From Archaeoglobus veneficus SNP6 (GTDB lineage Archaea > Halobacteriota > Archaeoglobi > Archaeoglobales > Archaeoglobaceae), in NCBI RefSeq assembly GCF_000194625.1, contig NC_015320.1:790612-854611 (forward strand): a stretch of 64,000 nucleotides of DNA, read 5' to 3'. Below are positions 21,420 to 30,010 of this stretch, piece after piece. The notes below the pieces were generated by a model. The model worked only from the letters and a program-made list of their open reading frames with translations, made no database searches and was not told the DNA's origin. The translations under genes were made by a program, and so were the position numbers. Every line of letters begins with the position of its first letter. Positions within the stretch are counted from its first letter, which is position 1.

Positions 21420-22430
21420 ATGGCAGCCGTCAGAGGTACACCAAAGCCCTGGAAGGTTCAGGCTGTTGAAGAGGTGAAACGCCTCTTCACGGGTTATCCC
21501 GTGGTAGCGCTGGTTAGTTTTAGAGGCGTTACCGCGAGGCAGATGCAGGACATAAGGAGGAATTTCAGGGACTTTGCCGTGATATGGGTTACCAAAAACA
21601 CACTCATCGAAAAGGCCCTGAGGTCGCTGGGTGGAGACTACGAGAAAGTTCTTGACTACCTCGGCGACCAGATAGCGATCGTCGCAACGCAGCTCAACCC
21701 CTTCAAGCTGTACAAGAAGCTTGAGGAGACCAAGGTCCCCTCACCCCTGAAACCCGGTCAGGTTTCCCCTGTTGATGTTGTCGTTGAGAAGGGGCCAACT
21801 TCATTCCCACCGGGCCCAGTTATAGGCGATTTGCAGGCCGGTGGCATTCCGGCAGCAATAGAAAAGGGTAAGATCGTTATCGAGGAGACGGTTACGGTTG
21901 TAAAGGCAGGAGAGGTTGTAAAACCTGAGGTTGCGAGAGCTCTCGAATTGCTCGAAGTAAAGCCTGTAAAGCTCGGCCTTGATGTTAGGGTGGTTTACGA
22001 GAACGGCGTGGTATTTACTCCTGACATGCTTGCGATTGATGCAGGAAAGGTCTTCGAGGACTTTGTCGATGCATACAGAAAGGCACTCAACCTTGCCGTC
22101 AACGCTGCCTACGTCGCCCCAGAGACTGCAGAGATCCTCATAGCCAAGGCAGTCATGGATGCAAGGAACTTGGCAATCAACGCAGCAATCTTCGAGAAGG
22201 ATGTCATCGAGGACATACTCGCTAAGGCTCATGGTGAGATGCTTTCACTTGTATCTCTCCTCCCACCTGAGGCTCTCGATGAAGAGCTCCTCAACCTGCG
22301 CTCTGCCGTGCCAGCCCAGGTGAGTGTGGAGGAGAAGAAGGAAGAAGCTGTTGAGGAAGAAAAAGAAGAAGAGGAAGAAGAGGAGAAGGAAGAAGAGGCA
22401 CTTGAAGGATTTGGTGCCTTATTTGGTTAA
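21420..22430 (+). CDS. rplP0: Ribosomal stalk protein uL10 (P0)
   Basis: A 336-residue archaeal P0 that anchors L12 dimers to 23S rRNA and helps recruit translation factors. The N-terminal RNA-binding domain carries Val-Ala-Leu-Val-Ser-Phe-Arg-Gly-Val. A central insertion holds Pro-Gly-Pro-Val-Ile-Gly-Asp-Leu-Gln-Ala-Gly-Gly-Ile-Pro-Ala. The acidic, lysine-containing tail ends Phe-Gly-Ala-Leu-Phe-Gly, nearly the same as in L12. It starts 9 nt after rpl1 with a ggtgat site. Confidence 0.95.
   Translation: MAAVRGTPKPWKVQAVEEVKRLFTGYPVVALVSFRGVTARQMQDIRRNFRDFAVIWVTKNTLIEKALRSLGGDYEKVLDYLGDQIAIVATQLNPFKLYKKLEETKVPSPLKPGQVSPVDVVVEKGPTSFPPGPVIGDLQAGGIPAAIEKGKIVIEETVTVVKAGEVVKPEVARALELLEVKPVKLGLDVRVVYENGVVFTPDMLAIDAGKVFEDFVDAYRKALNLAVNAAYVAPETAEILIAKAVMDARNLAINAAIFEKDVIEDILAKAHGEMLSLVSLLPPEALDEELLNLRSAVPAQVSVEEKKEEAVEEEKEEEEEEEKEEEALEGFGALFG
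22365..22400 (+). repeat. 36-bp direct repeat, copy 1 (P0 tail)
   Basis: This purine-rich 36-nt stretch is identical to 22706-22741. It encodes the charged hinge of the P0 tail; the copy in rpl12 encodes the same hinge. Confidence 0.9.
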
Positions 22431-22450
22431 GGTAAAAGGAGGTAATGGGT

Positions 22451-22771
22451 ATGGAGTACGTATATGCTGCACTGCTGCTGCACTCAGCCGGAAAGGAGAT
22501 TACGGAGGAGAACGTTAAAGCCGTGCTGGAGGCTGCGGGAGTTGAGGTAAACGACGCGAGAGTTAAGGCACTCGTAGCAGCCCTCGAAGAGGTAAACATC
22601 GACGAGGCAATCCAGAAGGCTGCCCTCGTACCCGCAGCCCCGGCTGCCGCAGCCGCCCCAGCCGCTGAGGCTGCCGCTCCGGCTGCTGCGGAGGAAGAGG
22701 CGAAGGAAGAAGAGGAAGAAGAGGAGAAGGAAGAAGAGGCAATCGAAGGCCTCGGAGCCCTCTTCGGTTAA
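22451..22771 (+). CDS. rpl12: Ribosomal stalk protein P1 (archaeal L12)
   Basis: A 106-residue acidic stalk protein that forms dimers on P0 and contacts elongation factors through its C-terminal tail. I take the ATG giving [10 protein letters not shown], the family start. It lies 7 nt after ggaggt, while the ATG at 22445 would be too close. A helical dimerisation domain (1-58) is followed by an Ala/Pro-rich hinge and a Glu/Lys tail ending Leu-Gly-Ala-Leu-Phe-Gly. Confidence 0.95.
   Translation: MEYVYAALLLHSAGKEITEENVKAVLEAAGVEVNDARVKALVAALEEVNIDEAIQKAALVPAAPAAAAAPAAEAAAPAAAEEEAKEEEEEEEKEEEAIEGLGALFG
22706..22741 (+). repeat. 36-bp direct repeat, copy 2 (L12 tail)
   Basis: Exact copy of 22365-22400, 341 bp downstream and in the same protein reading frame. 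Recombination between copies would fuse P0 to the L12 tail, so identity may be kept by gene conversion. Confidence 0.9.
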
Positions 22772-22774
22772 TCA

Positions 22775-22810
22775 TTTTTTGTTTTTTATTCTCAAATATT
22801 TTTGTTTTTT
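22775..22810 (+). terminator. Oligo-T terminator of the L1 operon
   Basis: Four T runs (tttttt, tttttt, attttt, tttttt) begin four bases after the rpl12 stop, the classic archaeal termination signal. Confidence 0.75.
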
Positions 22811-22865
22811 CAGACTCTGAAGTCGTGGGATTAACCATTATATACTTTGCAGTAAAATATAGTTC

Positions 22866-23282
22866 ATGGGGCAGCATGAGACACGCATCGCTGGTCTGCA
22901 CTTCAGCGACGCGAGGCCAGCAGTGGGGGAAGAAATTACTATTGCCGGTTACCTGCAGTGGTATGATAGAAAGGCGAAAAGCTGGATGCCTGCAGAGCAC
23001 AAAAAAGTCTCTCTTTACGTTGACAGCGTAAAGGTAGCAGAAGCAACTACTGATCACTCCGGAAGGTTTGAGTTCAGACAGTCCTTTGGAATAGGAGAAC
23101 ATGGCATTGAAGTCAGGTTTGATGGCATTCCCGGATACGAGGCGAGCCAGGCGAGCAGGAAGATAAAGGTAATTACGGCTCATCAGAAGGAGAGAGTTAG
23201 GAAACTCGTTAGGAGCGCAGTGATTATAGGTGTCCTCCTGATATTCGTTTTTATGGTGCTGTCGATCTTCTTCGTTCGGTAG
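22866..23282 (+). CDS. Membrane-anchored beta-sandwich protein
   Basis: A 138-residue protein. Residues ~10-103 look like an Ig-like/carboxypeptidase-regulatory beta sandwich (Ala-Thr-Thr-Asp-His-Ser-Gly-Arg-Phe-Glu-Phe and Ser-Phe-Gly-Ile-Gly-Glu-His-Gly-Ile-Glu-Val-Arg-Phe). A basic stretch (Lys-Glu-Arg-Val-Arg-Lys-Leu-Val-Arg) comes next, then one transmembrane helix at ~116-136 and almost no tail. There is no signal peptide, so it looks tail-anchored with the beta domain in the cytoplasm, an odd side for such a fold. A TATA box (ttatatac, 22839-22846) predicts a leaderless mRNA. It is convergent with the prepilin-like gene. Function unknown. Confidence 0.6.
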   Translation: MGQHETRIAGLHFSDARPAVGEEITIAGYLQWYDRKAKSWMPAEHKKVSLYVDSVKVAEATTDHSGRFEFRQSFGIGEHGIEVRFDGIPGYEASQASRKIKVITAHQKERVRKLVRSAVIIGVLLIFVFMVLSIFFVR

Positions 23283-23308
23283 AAATAGAGACTATATTAC
23301 TATAATTA

Positions 23309-24868
23309 CTATTTATATATTTGAAAAACACAAATGTAATCCGTATACAGCTTGGACTCTCTCCAGTCGTTCTGAACCACTAGAACGGTCATCTTACCGT
23401 TGCTGACGTAGTTTTGAATGCTTGAGCCGCTTATTGCCCATCCAAGCCATATCTCCGAGTAATCTGGGGTAAGTACAATTTCCTCGTAACTATCAGCAGT
23501 ATAGTTCCATAAATATATTGTAACACCATCATCCCACCATCCCAAACCGTATCCATTCCAGTTGATGTATGTCTCATAGACATTTGTGGTACTGATATTA
23601 TAAAAGTCAAATCTCTGGGCAGCATGGTATCTCCAATCTGCGGTACTCACAAGATACTGCCCGTCATCGTATGTTATATTTGTTGTATTCAATACTATTG
23701 TGGGTTCATCTGCACTTCTAGGAACACTCCTGACTTCGTTACCGTACACAAACACAGCCCCATCGGATTTTGCATCATACACAACACCCAGCGGAAACTG
23801 AAGGCTAAGCTGTGCTCCACTTTTTACTGTTATGTCGTACCTCACACTTTTGCCAGAACCACAACTGAACGTAACGCTTCCACTTCCAGTATTCGTCGCA
23901 CTAAAAATGGCGTAGGCTTCTCCTCTTGCATCTGTGTACGTTTTCTGTGGAGAGATGTAGCCAATATTTCCACTAACTGAAACGTCCACTTCCACACCCT
24001 TTACAGGGTTATCGTACTCATCAACAACTTTAACTCCTAGAACTACGGTTTCTCCAACGTTTAGTGTGTAGTCGTTGAGAGGGTTCAGCATGTATATCTT
24101 CTTCACGGGTTTGCTGACTGTAATTGCTCCTTTGGTGCTTAGAAATACTTCTGAAAAGCTTAATTGCGCCAAACTTGCCTTAATTGTTACAACATTGCCG
24201 TTTACCTGAACTGTGTAGTTCTGCGAGCTAAGTGTGGCCCAGAAGCTGGGATTTACGCTTTCGAACGTGATGTTAACGTTCTCAACTGTTGTGGCACCAC
24301 CAATTGATACGGGAGCAAGAGCTATACTGAGCGATGATGCGGTAGATAGCGAGTCAATCGTCGAGTTGAGGATGACGATTCTAATATCTCCTTCGAGAGC
24401 CACACCCTTTGAAACGGTAACGTACGTGCTACCAGCTTTCCTGAAAACTGCGGTATTCTCGATTATTAGACTTTCTCTCGGGTAGAAGTAGTATCCTGGC
24501 GTAATCACAATTCTTGATGTAGGAATCTTTTTTTGAACGCTGACCTTCGTCCCATTTGGAAGTATCTTCGTATAGCTGACGTTTATGTAGAATTTCTCTA
24601 AACTCAGGCTTGTAGCGGCCTTCGATGGTGTCAGGAGCAGCGGATAGCGGGGATACACCACACCCATGTCGAGCCTGACAGTTTTCGTTGTCTCGGGAAC
24701 TTCTGCGAGGCTGAGAATCTGCTGTGTTAACTTTTCCATGTGCTCTGCTTCAATCTTTTTGCACAAGTCCGGCACGAGGGTCGTCTGGGCTACGCTGAGA
24801 GCTACCATAGATGTCATCAGCACGAGTATGAATCCGAGAATTACTGTAACTCCGCGGTCGTCGTTCAT
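23309..24868 (-). CDS. Large prepilin-like secreted protein with Ig-like domain
   Basis: About 519 residues from the ATG giving Met-Asn-Asp-Asp-Arg-Gly-Val-Thr-Val-Ile-Leu-Gly; another ATG 6 codons upstream is possible. The start resembles an archaeal class III (type IV pilin) signal: short, charged, Arg-Gly, then a long hydrophobic helix. Cleavage would be near Gly. A middle region (about 265-365) resembles a bacterial Ig-like invasin domain (Val-Val-Asp-Glu-Tyr-Asp-Asn-Pro-Val-Lys-Gly-Val). Many Asn-X-Ser/Thr sites suggest glycosylation. It is much larger than a normal pilin and may be an adhesive tip or minor pilin. It lies after the secretion genes, same strand. Confidence 0.7.
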   Translation of the reverse strand: MNDDRGVTVILGFILVLMTSMVALSVAQTTLVPDLCKKIEAEHMEKLTQQILSLAEVPETTKTVRLDMGVVYPRYPLLLTPSKAATSLSLEKFYINVSYTKILPNGTKVSVQKKIPTSRIVITPGYYFYPRESLIIENTAVFRKAGSTYVTVSKGVALEGDIRIVILNSTIDSLSTASSLSIALAPVSIGGATTVENVNITFESVNPSFWATLSSQNYTVQVNGNVVTIKASLAQLSFSEVFLSTKGAITVSKPVKKIYMLNPLNDYTLNVGETVVLGVKVVDEYDNPVKGVEVDVSVSGNIGYISPQKTYTDARGEAYAIFSATNTGSGSVTFSCGSGKSVRYDITVKSGAQLSLQFPLGVVYDAKSDGAVFVYGNEVRSVPRSADEPTIVLNTTNITYDDGQYLVSTADWRYHAAQRFDFYNISTTNVYETYINWNGYGLGWWDDGVTIYLWNYTADSYEEIVLTPDYSEIWLGWAISGSSIQNYVSNGKMTVLVVQNDWRESKLYTDYICVFQIYK

Positions 24869-24917
24869 TACGTTTATTATTATCATGATATGCTATAAAC
24901 CTTTCCGTTCCCGAATT

Positions 24918-26825
24918 TCAGAGCAGATAATTGAAGAGGATGTACGTAGCAATGAAGAAAACGTACGCATGCTTTAATCCGCTCAAAACTTTACCAGATC
25001 CGATTACTCCTGCAATTATCCCTGAAAGAATGCCAACAACGAGGGAAACCTGGTAGAAAGTCTCTTTTATGAGCTCGAAGTTCGGCATAAACGTTACACC
25101 TTCTGTAACCACTCCTCCGAAGGCCGAAAGGATGTTGTTTATGAGAATATATATAATCAGGAGAAAGACAAAAATTGAGAGGTAAATTATTATGATATAT
25201 AGAAGCATACTACTTCGAATCCTTTCTCTCAACCCGACTTCGGCTGACGCAAAGGCAGCAACCGTCTGAAAGGCATCCTTGTATGTTGGCGAAGTTTCGA
25301 GGGCTTTCACAGAGATGGGGATAACCTTTGCAATGATTTCACTTCTCACTCTGAGCTCGAGAAGTCTCAGAGCCTTTGTAACAGGCTCGCCCCACTCAAT
25401 CCGGCGCCTGATTATGTTAATCTCTTTGGAAATAACTCCCAGTTCAATTGTGCTCAGCACTTTGAGTGCTTCTATAATTGACAGCCCTGCCTCATTCAAA
25501 ATCGCAAGTTCCTTGAATATCTCCGGTATTCTCTTCTCTATCTGTCTTACCGTTCGCTCCCTCAACTCAATAAACAGAATTATTGGTATTGCAGCAGTAG
25601 AGAGCGTAACTATCGATAGTTCTCTCAAACTTAGAAATCTCGATGCGATGAATGTAACAAGAATCACGAGAACAGCTATATAGAACAGTACAATTCTGAA
25701 TCCAATTGTGTATATTGCATCCTCAAATGGATGGAGGAGAGACGATTTTATACGTTTTAAGATTTTCCTGAATTTTCTGACCTTGTATGTACCCATTTTC
25801 TGCTCCACTTTCCTCGCAAAAATATCCTCCTCTGCTATGAGAACTCTCTTCTCAGTTCTGGCAGGAGGTACGGGAAGGGACGATTTGATCAGGTATGTGA
25901 AAAATACCGTCGCTACAGGCAGTAGTATGAGGATTCCCGTTCTGTATGTGTTGAGCATGTCCTCTCCAACAATCTGCATTACAACGAGAACTATTAGAAG
26001 AAATAGCGGGAATAGTAAGAACACAGCAAGGTATGTTTCGGTCATAACACTCAGAAAATCGAGGTAACTCGTGAAGCTGACCTCCTGCTCCTCGAAGAAC
26101 TCATCCGACTTATTCTTCAGGAATGCGGAGAGATTACCTCCGCCCTTTATTATGAAAATCAAGTCATCAAGAAAACTCGATAGCTTTTCACTTGGCGTAG
26201 TATCCCTCACGTGCCTCATGGCACTCAGCAAGTCCTCTTTGAAAACATCTGTGAGCTGTATGATTGTGCCGAACTCTTTGCTGAGTTCTCCAAACATGAA
26301 CTTCGCTTCTGCAACGGACTTTATCATGTCATATGTCCCTATACCTCCTGCAGCCATTCCGTACATCATGTTAACAGCATGTGGAAGGTAAATGTCGATC
26401 TCATTTCTCCTCCTGCTCGAAATGAAAGACGGGTAGGAAAGGATCAGATATTCGACGAGCTTGTACGCCACCACTCCCGATATCAGAACCCACAGAATAG
26501 TACATGTACAACAGACCATAGAGCAGTAGGGCATCAGGATATCTCCCAGCCAGGTTCCGCCAAGAAACTGCTGAAGTGCGTAGTAAATTGCTCCTTCAGG
26601 GATAAACGCTCTTAAGATAACATATCCAACCAGAGATCCGATAGCAAATGAAAAAATGGAGTAAAATGTCGCGATGGCAAGAAGTCTTTGGACGGTTATG
26701 GGCAGTCTTGCAGAGGTTATAACGGACGAAAGGTGTCTGTAGTGTGCTGGCTTTTCCCGTACCTTTTTGCTGTAGTACCTCACAAGTCTTCCAGGAACGA
26801 AGAGGGTTATTCGCTCTCTTGCCAA
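24918..26825 (-). CDS. Type II/IV secretion membrane protein, GspF/TadC-like, tandem domains
   Basis: A 635-residue integral membrane protein with two T2SSF-type domains (about 100-320 and 385-570), each followed by membrane helices. Such proteins form the platform of archaeal type IV pilus and archaellum machines and work with a GspE/VirB11-like ATPase. The ATPase gene lies directly upstream and overlaps by 19 nt, so they form one unit. It is distinct from archaellum FlaJ, since no archaellin or FlaCDE genes are nearby. It is probably for an adhesion pilus or a pilin-like surface fibre. Confidence 0.83.
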   Translation of the reverse strand: MARERITLFVPGRLVRYYSKKVREKPAHYRHLSSVITSARLPITVQRLLAIATFYSIFSFAIGSLVGYVILRAFIPEGAIYYALQQFLGGTWLGDILMPYCSMVCCTCTILWVLISGVVAYKLVEYLILSYPSFISSRRRNEIDIYLPHAVNMMYGMAAGGIGTYDMIKSVAEAKFMFGELSKEFGTIIQLTDVFKEDLLSAMRHVRDTTPSEKLSSFLDDLIFIIKGGGNLSAFLKNKSDEFFEEQEVSFTSYLDFLSVMTETYLAVFLLFPLFLLIVLVVMQIVGEDMLNTYRTGILILLPVATVFFTYLIKSSLPVPPARTEKRVLIAEEDIFARKVEQKMGTYKVRKFRKILKRIKSSLLHPFEDAIYTIGFRIVLFYIAVLVILVTFIASRFLSLRELSIVTLSTAAIPIILFIELRERTVRQIEKRIPEIFKELAILNEAGLSIIEALKVLSTIELGVISKEINIIRRRIEWGEPVTKALRLLELRVRSEIIAKVIPISVKALETSPTYKDAFQTVAAFASAEVGLRERIRSSMLLYIIIIYLSIFVFLLIIYILINNILSAFGGVVTEGVTFMPNFELIKETFYQVSLVVGILSGIIAGVIGSGKVLSGLKHAYVFFIATYILFNYLL

Positions 26826-28384
26826 TCTCCCACCTCTTCCATTGTCTTCTCAGGGTTCGTGTAGTAGCCGTGAATAAATTCCATTACCTCTTTTAACTCT
26901 CTGATTCCTTTTTCTCTCATGCTCTGAAGGAATCTGGCTCTTCTGACGAGTTCTTCAAACACTTCGGAAGTTTCCATCCCCACGAATCTGGCGATTTTTT
27001 CGAGTTTCTTTGATTCAGAGATCTGTGAAAAAGAATCTGTTGGGGGTTCCCACTTGAATATCGGGTTTACAAGGAGGTTTTTGTTAACCGGGTCAATTCC
27101 GAATATCTCATTTACTTCGAGAGCTCTTCTTTTTCTTACCCCTTCCTTTACCCAGAGGGACTGAACGATCACCGCATCGAGGAACTGAATCATAATTCGG
27201 GGAACATTTAGGGGCTCATTTTCAAGCCTGTAAACGAGCTGGTTTATATCCCCTGCATGAAGCGTCGAATAGCATGCATGACCGGTTGACATTGCCTGGA
27301 AGAGGGTCAGTGCTTCCCTGCCTCTGACCTCTCCGACTATTATGTAGTCGGGCCTCTGCCTCAAAGCTGCTCGCAGCAAGTCGTACATTGTAATTTCCTG
27401 ACCTTCCACGCCAAGTCTTGTTACCTCTGCAATCCAGTTGTCGTGTATGAGGTGAATCTCTCTCGTATCTTCGATGGATATGACCTTCGCGTCTGGCGGT
27501 ATGAACATCATGAGGGCATTCAGTGTAGTAGTTTTACCTGCAGCAGTCTCGCCGATAACCATGAAGTTCAGCTTGTTTTCGACGAGGAGCCAGAAATAGG
27601 CGAGCATTATTTCATCCATTGTCCCGCTATCGAGAAGATCTATGGGTGTGTACGGCGTCGCCCTGAACCTTCGAATTGTGAAGGATGATCCTCTTGGCGT
27701 TATTTCGCTTCCATAGGTTGCCTGCAGTCTGCTGCCGTCAGGAAGCGTCGCGTCGATGAGCGGGTTTGCGTAGGAAATGTACTTCCCTGCTTTCTGGCAG
27801 AGGAGCATGACGTAGTTATCGAGGTCGTTTTTCGAAAAGCGAATGTTAGTGGGCAAGTTTCCGTATTTTCTGTGAAAAATGTATACGGGGATATCGTAGC
27901 CGTCACAGGATATGTCTTCGAGGTTCGGGTCGTTAAGCAACCCGTCTATCGGCCCAAAACCGAGAAAGTTTCTGAAAAGGTAATATAACGTCTTCAGAAC
28001 GAGTTCAGGCTGCATTTCGACTGCATATTCGATTATGAGCTCGTTAAGAATGTCCACTATTATCTCTGCCTTGTCCTCTTCCTCTATGGCGTACTCCTTC
28101 AGCACGAGTGTTCGCTTCATATCGTTGTAAAGGACGTTGAGGAGGCCGAGCTCGTCGATTCCTACCGGGGGCTCGATAAGGCAGTACTGGCGTTTCATGT
28201 TATCGACATTTTCCCTTATGTGAACCTTGCAGAAGCCGGGGATTATCCAGTATTCATCGATCAGTCTCTCCCCTTCCGGAACTTCGTCCAGAAGCCCGAG
28301 CTCAACATCCATTTCTTTGTAAATCGAAATCAGGCTCAGGTAGTAATCGGGAATGTTCTGGGCTGACAAAATTACTGACACCAT
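26807..28384 (-). CDS. Type II/IV secretion system ATPase (GspE/archaeal pilus family)
   Basis: A 525-residue cytoplasmic ATPase powering pilin assembly. Walker A is Gly-Glu-Thr-Ala-Ala-Gly-Lys-Thr-Thr (about residue 280). The Asp box is Ser-Ile-Glu-Asp-Thr-Arg-Glu-Ile, Walker B is Asp-Tyr-Ile-Ile-Val-Gly-Glu-Val-Arg-Gly, and the His box is Ala-Met-Ser-Thr-Gly-His. A ~200-residue N-terminal domain precedes them. It heads the pilus operon (ATPase, membrane protein, prepilin-like). The start is ATG at 28384, 80 nt from the divergent CPBP protease gene. Confidence 0.9.
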   Translation of the reverse strand: MVSVILSAQNIPDYYLSLISIYKEMDVELGLLDEVPEGERLIDEYWIIPGFCKVHIRENVDNMKRQYCLIEPPVGIDELGLLNVLYNDMKRTLVLKEYAIEEEDKAEIIVDILNELIIEYAVEMQPELVLKTLYYLFRNFLGFGPIDGLLNDPNLEDISCDGYDIPVYIFHRKYGNLPTNIRFSKNDLDNYVMLLCQKAGKYISYANPLIDATLPDGSRLQATYGSEITPRGSSFTIRRFRATPYTPIDLLDSGTMDEIMLAYFWLLVENKLNFMVIGETAAGKTTTLNALMMFIPPDAKVISIEDTREIHLIHDNWIAEVTRLGVEGQEITMYDLLRAALRQRPDYIIVGEVRGREALTLFQAMSTGHACYSTLHAGDINQLVYRLENEPLNVPRIMIQFLDAVIVQSLWVKEGVRKRRALEVNEIFGIDPVNKNLLVNPIFKWEPPTDSFSQISESKKLEKIARFVGMETSEVFEELVRRARFLQSMREKGIRELKEVMEFIHGYYTNPEKTMEEVGDWQESE

Positions 28385-28464
28385 TATAATGATGCTATTA
28401 AATGCTTCTTAAAATACTTGTCGCTGCCCGCTCTGAAAAAGCTTAAAGTCAGGTCGGGTCTATA

Positions 28465-28914
28465 ATGTATATGAATCTCAGGAGCGTACTTTTTATCATC
28501 ACTGCTGGTATATTCTGTTACCTTGTGAACTACACGTTCCTTAACTTCATGATCACAAACTATAGCTGGGCGTGGGGGGCGATTTTTGGCAAAGGTAGCT
28601 GGTGGCTGAACCAACCTCTCTACGTCAGGATACCCTACGTGCTCCTTGTTGCACCCATTTACGAGGAACTCATCCACCGAAGACTCGTAATGCACTTTTT
28701 CGTTGCAAGAGGAGAAACAGAACTCGGTCTTCTGATCTCCAGCGCTACTTTTGCCCTTCATCACTTCATTTTCGGCTGGGGCTGGCTCAAGGCCATTGAC
28801 ATGTTCTTCGTGGGCCTCGTCTTTGGAGCGGTCTATGCAGAATACAGGCTTGCCGGAAGCTGGTTATGCCATACAGCTAACAACGGGATGGCTGCAGTAT
28901 TCATGCTTGCCTGA
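28465..28914 (+). CDS. CPBP-family intramembrane metalloprotease
   Basis: A 149-residue membrane protein of the CPBP (CAAX/Abi) family. The three motifs are present: Glu-Glu-Leu-Ile-His-Arg (EExxxR), Phe-Ala-Leu-His-His (FxxxH) and His-Thr-Ala-Asn-Asn (HxxxN). It is short for the family but has all catalytic residues. It is divergent from the pilus operon. In archaea the substrate is unknown; processing or quality control of surface proteins is a possibility. The 3' end overlaps the convergent gene at 28901 by 14 nt. Confidence 0.85.
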   Translation: MYMNLRSVLFIITAGIFCYLVNYTFLNFMITNYSWAWGAIFGKGSWWLNQPLYVRIPYVLLVAPIYEELIHRRLVMHFFVARGETELGLLISSATFALHHFIFGWGWLKAIDMFFVGLVFGAVYAEYRLAGSWLCHTANNGMAAVFMLA

Positions 28915-29584
28915 AAAGTGGCCTGCAGATCCCCTCGAGGGCAGTACCGAGGCTTACGATTGACAGAATGGCGGCTGCTATGGAGAGCATGAAAAGCGAC
29001 TCCGCAACCTGGACGTCAACCATGTATGCAATGCCAGCAGTGGAGGATAGAAACGTGAAAACGAGAAACAGCTTTAGAGATCTTGTGAGGTCTGCTGGTT
29101 CAACTATCACGTTCATTGCCTTTGTGTATTTCCCTATTTTGACGAGGGTTACTGCAATTGAGAGTGCAAGCAGCGTGATGAGGAACGTTGATAACATGCT
29201 AATTCGAACTTTCTCGAGAACAAGCCAGAGGACTGCAGTGTAAAAAAGCAGATGTGTAGCCTCTTCGGAGTAGCGGGGAGTGTATCCTGCACGAAACAGT
29301 GTATAAAGCAGAATGGTATTGAAAACGAAGACATAGATATCAACTGCGAGAGTCAAGGTGTATTTTACAAGCTGGGGGGAGTTCAGGAGACCTTCAAGGA
29401 GTGTACACCCGAAGAGAACTTTGAGCGCAAGAATAATTCCAAGGACTGTTAGCGCGTAAAACGTTTCCCTTACCTTCCAGTTAAGTAGTTCCTTCGCTTC
29501 ATTGCGAGAACACACGGTTGAATAGTTGAGATACGAAAGAATTAGTGAGATTAATGAGATAATTGTGATTGCAATATCGAACAT
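28901..29584 (-). CDS. Multi-pass membrane protein, paralogue family member 3
   Basis: A 227-residue protein with about seven hydrophobic segments and no known domain. It shares the length, topology and central motif (Leu-Leu-Phe-Tyr-Thr-Ala-Val-Leu-Trp-Leu-Val-Leu-Glu-Lys) with the proteins at 19846 and 55326, and the C-terminal Pro-Leu-Phe. It is the most divergent of the three. It overlaps the convergent CPBP protease gene by 14 nt. Function unknown. Confidence 0.68.
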   Translation of the reverse strand: MFDIAITIISLISLILSYLNYSTVCSRNEAKELLNWKVRETFYALTVLGIILALKVLFGCTLLEGLLNSPQLVKYTLTLAVDIYVFVFNTILLYTLFRAGYTPRYSEEATHLLFYTAVLWLVLEKVRISMLSTFLITLLALSIAVTLVKIGKYTKAMNVIVEPADLTRSLKLFLVFTFLSSTAGIAYMVDVQVAESLFMLSIAAAILSIVSLGTALEGICRPLFRQA

Positions 29585-29647
29585 TATGTTTCTGAAATCG
29601 GATAGACTATTAAAGGTTTACGTCCTGTAGAGCCTGTTTTAGTGTCT

Positions 29648-30010
29648 TTAAGAATCAGGTTCTGGATTACCAGCCTCTGCCCACTTGTCGGGGTTCTCGT
29701 AAACCCTAACTCTGACGAGGGAAACACCAGCAGGCAACTTCGACGCAACTTCGTTGAAAATTGCAATGCAGAGGTTCTCGCACGTTGGATTCTCCATAAA
29801 TTCGTTGATAAGATTGTGGTCGTACTTTTCTATTACTTCTCTGACTATTTTCTTGAGTTCTGCAAAGTCCATCACCATGCCGTTCTTCAGCCTGCCCCTC
29901 ACAGTGACCTCTACTCTGTAGGTGTGGCCGTGTGTCTTCCCGCATTTTGGATGAGATGGCAGGAAGTGTGCAGCATCGAACGTTTCGCTTACTCCTATCT
30001 CAACTTCCAT
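29648..30010 (-). CDS. queD: 6-carboxy-tetrahydropterin synthase (QueD)
   Basis: A 120-residue PTPS-family enzyme. QueD turns 7,8-dihydroneopterin triphosphate into 6-carboxy-tetrahydropterin, the first committed step toward preQ0. Zinc-binding His15, His27 and His29 (His-Gly-His) and catalytic Cys23 are present, as is Tyr-Asp-His-Asn-Leu. In archaea the product feeds archaeosine at tRNA position 15. Its ATG directly follows the queE stop codon. Confidence 0.92.
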   Translation of the reverse strand: MEVEIGVSETFDAAHFLPSHPKCGKTHGHTYRVEVTVRGRLKNGMVMDFAELKKIVREVIEKYDHNLINEFMENPTCENLCIAIFNEVASKLPAGVSLVRVRVYENPDKWAEAGNPEPDS

